Of a stretch of DNA of 6,496 nt, positions 6,405 to 6,496 are shown piece by piece (positions within the stretch are counted from its first letter, which is position 1; the number at the start of each line of letters is the position of its first letter). The notes under the pieces were generated by a model that had not been told where the DNA came from, ran no database searches, and was given only the letters and a program-made list of their open reading frames with translations. Location of the stretch: NCBI GenBank assembly GCA_017437165.1, contig JAFSBS010000443.1, forward strand, positions 1-6,496, read 5' to 3'. The DNA is from Clostridia bacterium (GTDB lineage Bacteria; Bacillota; Clostridia; Oscillospirales; Acutalibacteraceae). The position numbers and the translations under genes are program-made.

Positions 6405-6496
6405 ATGGATAACAAGAAAAACGAACAAGTACAATGCCATTTTATATCTAACACCCATTGGGACAGAGAATGGCGCTTTAGTGCAAGAAGAACACA
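6405..6496 (+). CDS. Glycoside hydrolase family 38 alpha-mannosidase, N-terminal fragment (runs off window)
   Basis: Only the first 30 codons are in the window. The ATG follows the stop of the HAD gene by ten bases, with AAGGTG (6393-6398) six bases upstream as ribosome binding site, so the two genes are very likely co-transcribed. Residues 12-24 read HFISNTHWDREWR. This matches the N-terminal signature of GH38 alpha-mannosidases, in which the His and Asp of HWD (here H18 and D20) are two of the four zinc ligands of the active site. Family members remove alpha-linked mannose, and some bacterial ones act on mannosylglycerate or phosphorylated mannosides. There is no signal peptide, so the enzyme should be cytoplasmic and act on imported oligosaccharides. 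The precise substrate cannot be told from this fragment. Confidence 0.87.
   Translation, partial: MDNKKNEQVQCHFISNTHWDREWRFSARRT

Overview
The window reads as chromosomal DNA of a low-GC Gram-positive bacterium, most likely a gut- or rumen-type member of the Clostridia. This rests on AT-rich DNA, strong GGAGG-type ribosome binding sites, canonical sigma-A-like promoters with 17-base spacers, Gram-positive-style signal peptides, and long secreted proteins built of fibronectin type III (FN3) repeats. The genus cannot be fixed from this sequence.

Layout: bases 1-5203 are filled by two large paralogous genes in tandem on the minus strand. The upstream copy (2642-5203, 853 aa, complete) and the downstream copy (1-2528, 842 codons visible, running off the left edge) have the same design. 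Each has a signal peptide cleaved near residue 25, an N-terminal region of about 370 residues that I cannot assign to a named family with confidence, and a run of FN3-like repeats of about 90 residues. The complete copy has five repeats; the truncated one has five plus the start of a sixth. Each gene has its own promoter. A compact 113-base spacer holds the terminator of the first gene directly followed by the promoter of the second.

Bases 5204-5398 are a divergent promoter region. It drives the secreted-protein gene leftward and a plus-strand gene rightward. The rightward gene (5399-6394) encodes a 331-residue HAD-superfamily hydrolase with all four catalytic motifs and an unusual N-terminal extension of about 80 residues. 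Ten bases later comes the start of a second gene (6405 to the right edge). Its first 30 residues carry the zinc-site signature of a glycoside hydrolase family 38 alpha-mannosidase.

Together the right side looks like the start of a cytoplasmic glycan or mannoside utilisation operon (alpha-mannosidase plus a HAD sugar-phosphate-type enzyme). The left side supplies secreted, probably adhesive or carbohydrate-facing proteins. A functional link between the halves is inference only. No RNA genes, insertion sequences, CRISPR arrays or phage signatures were seen.
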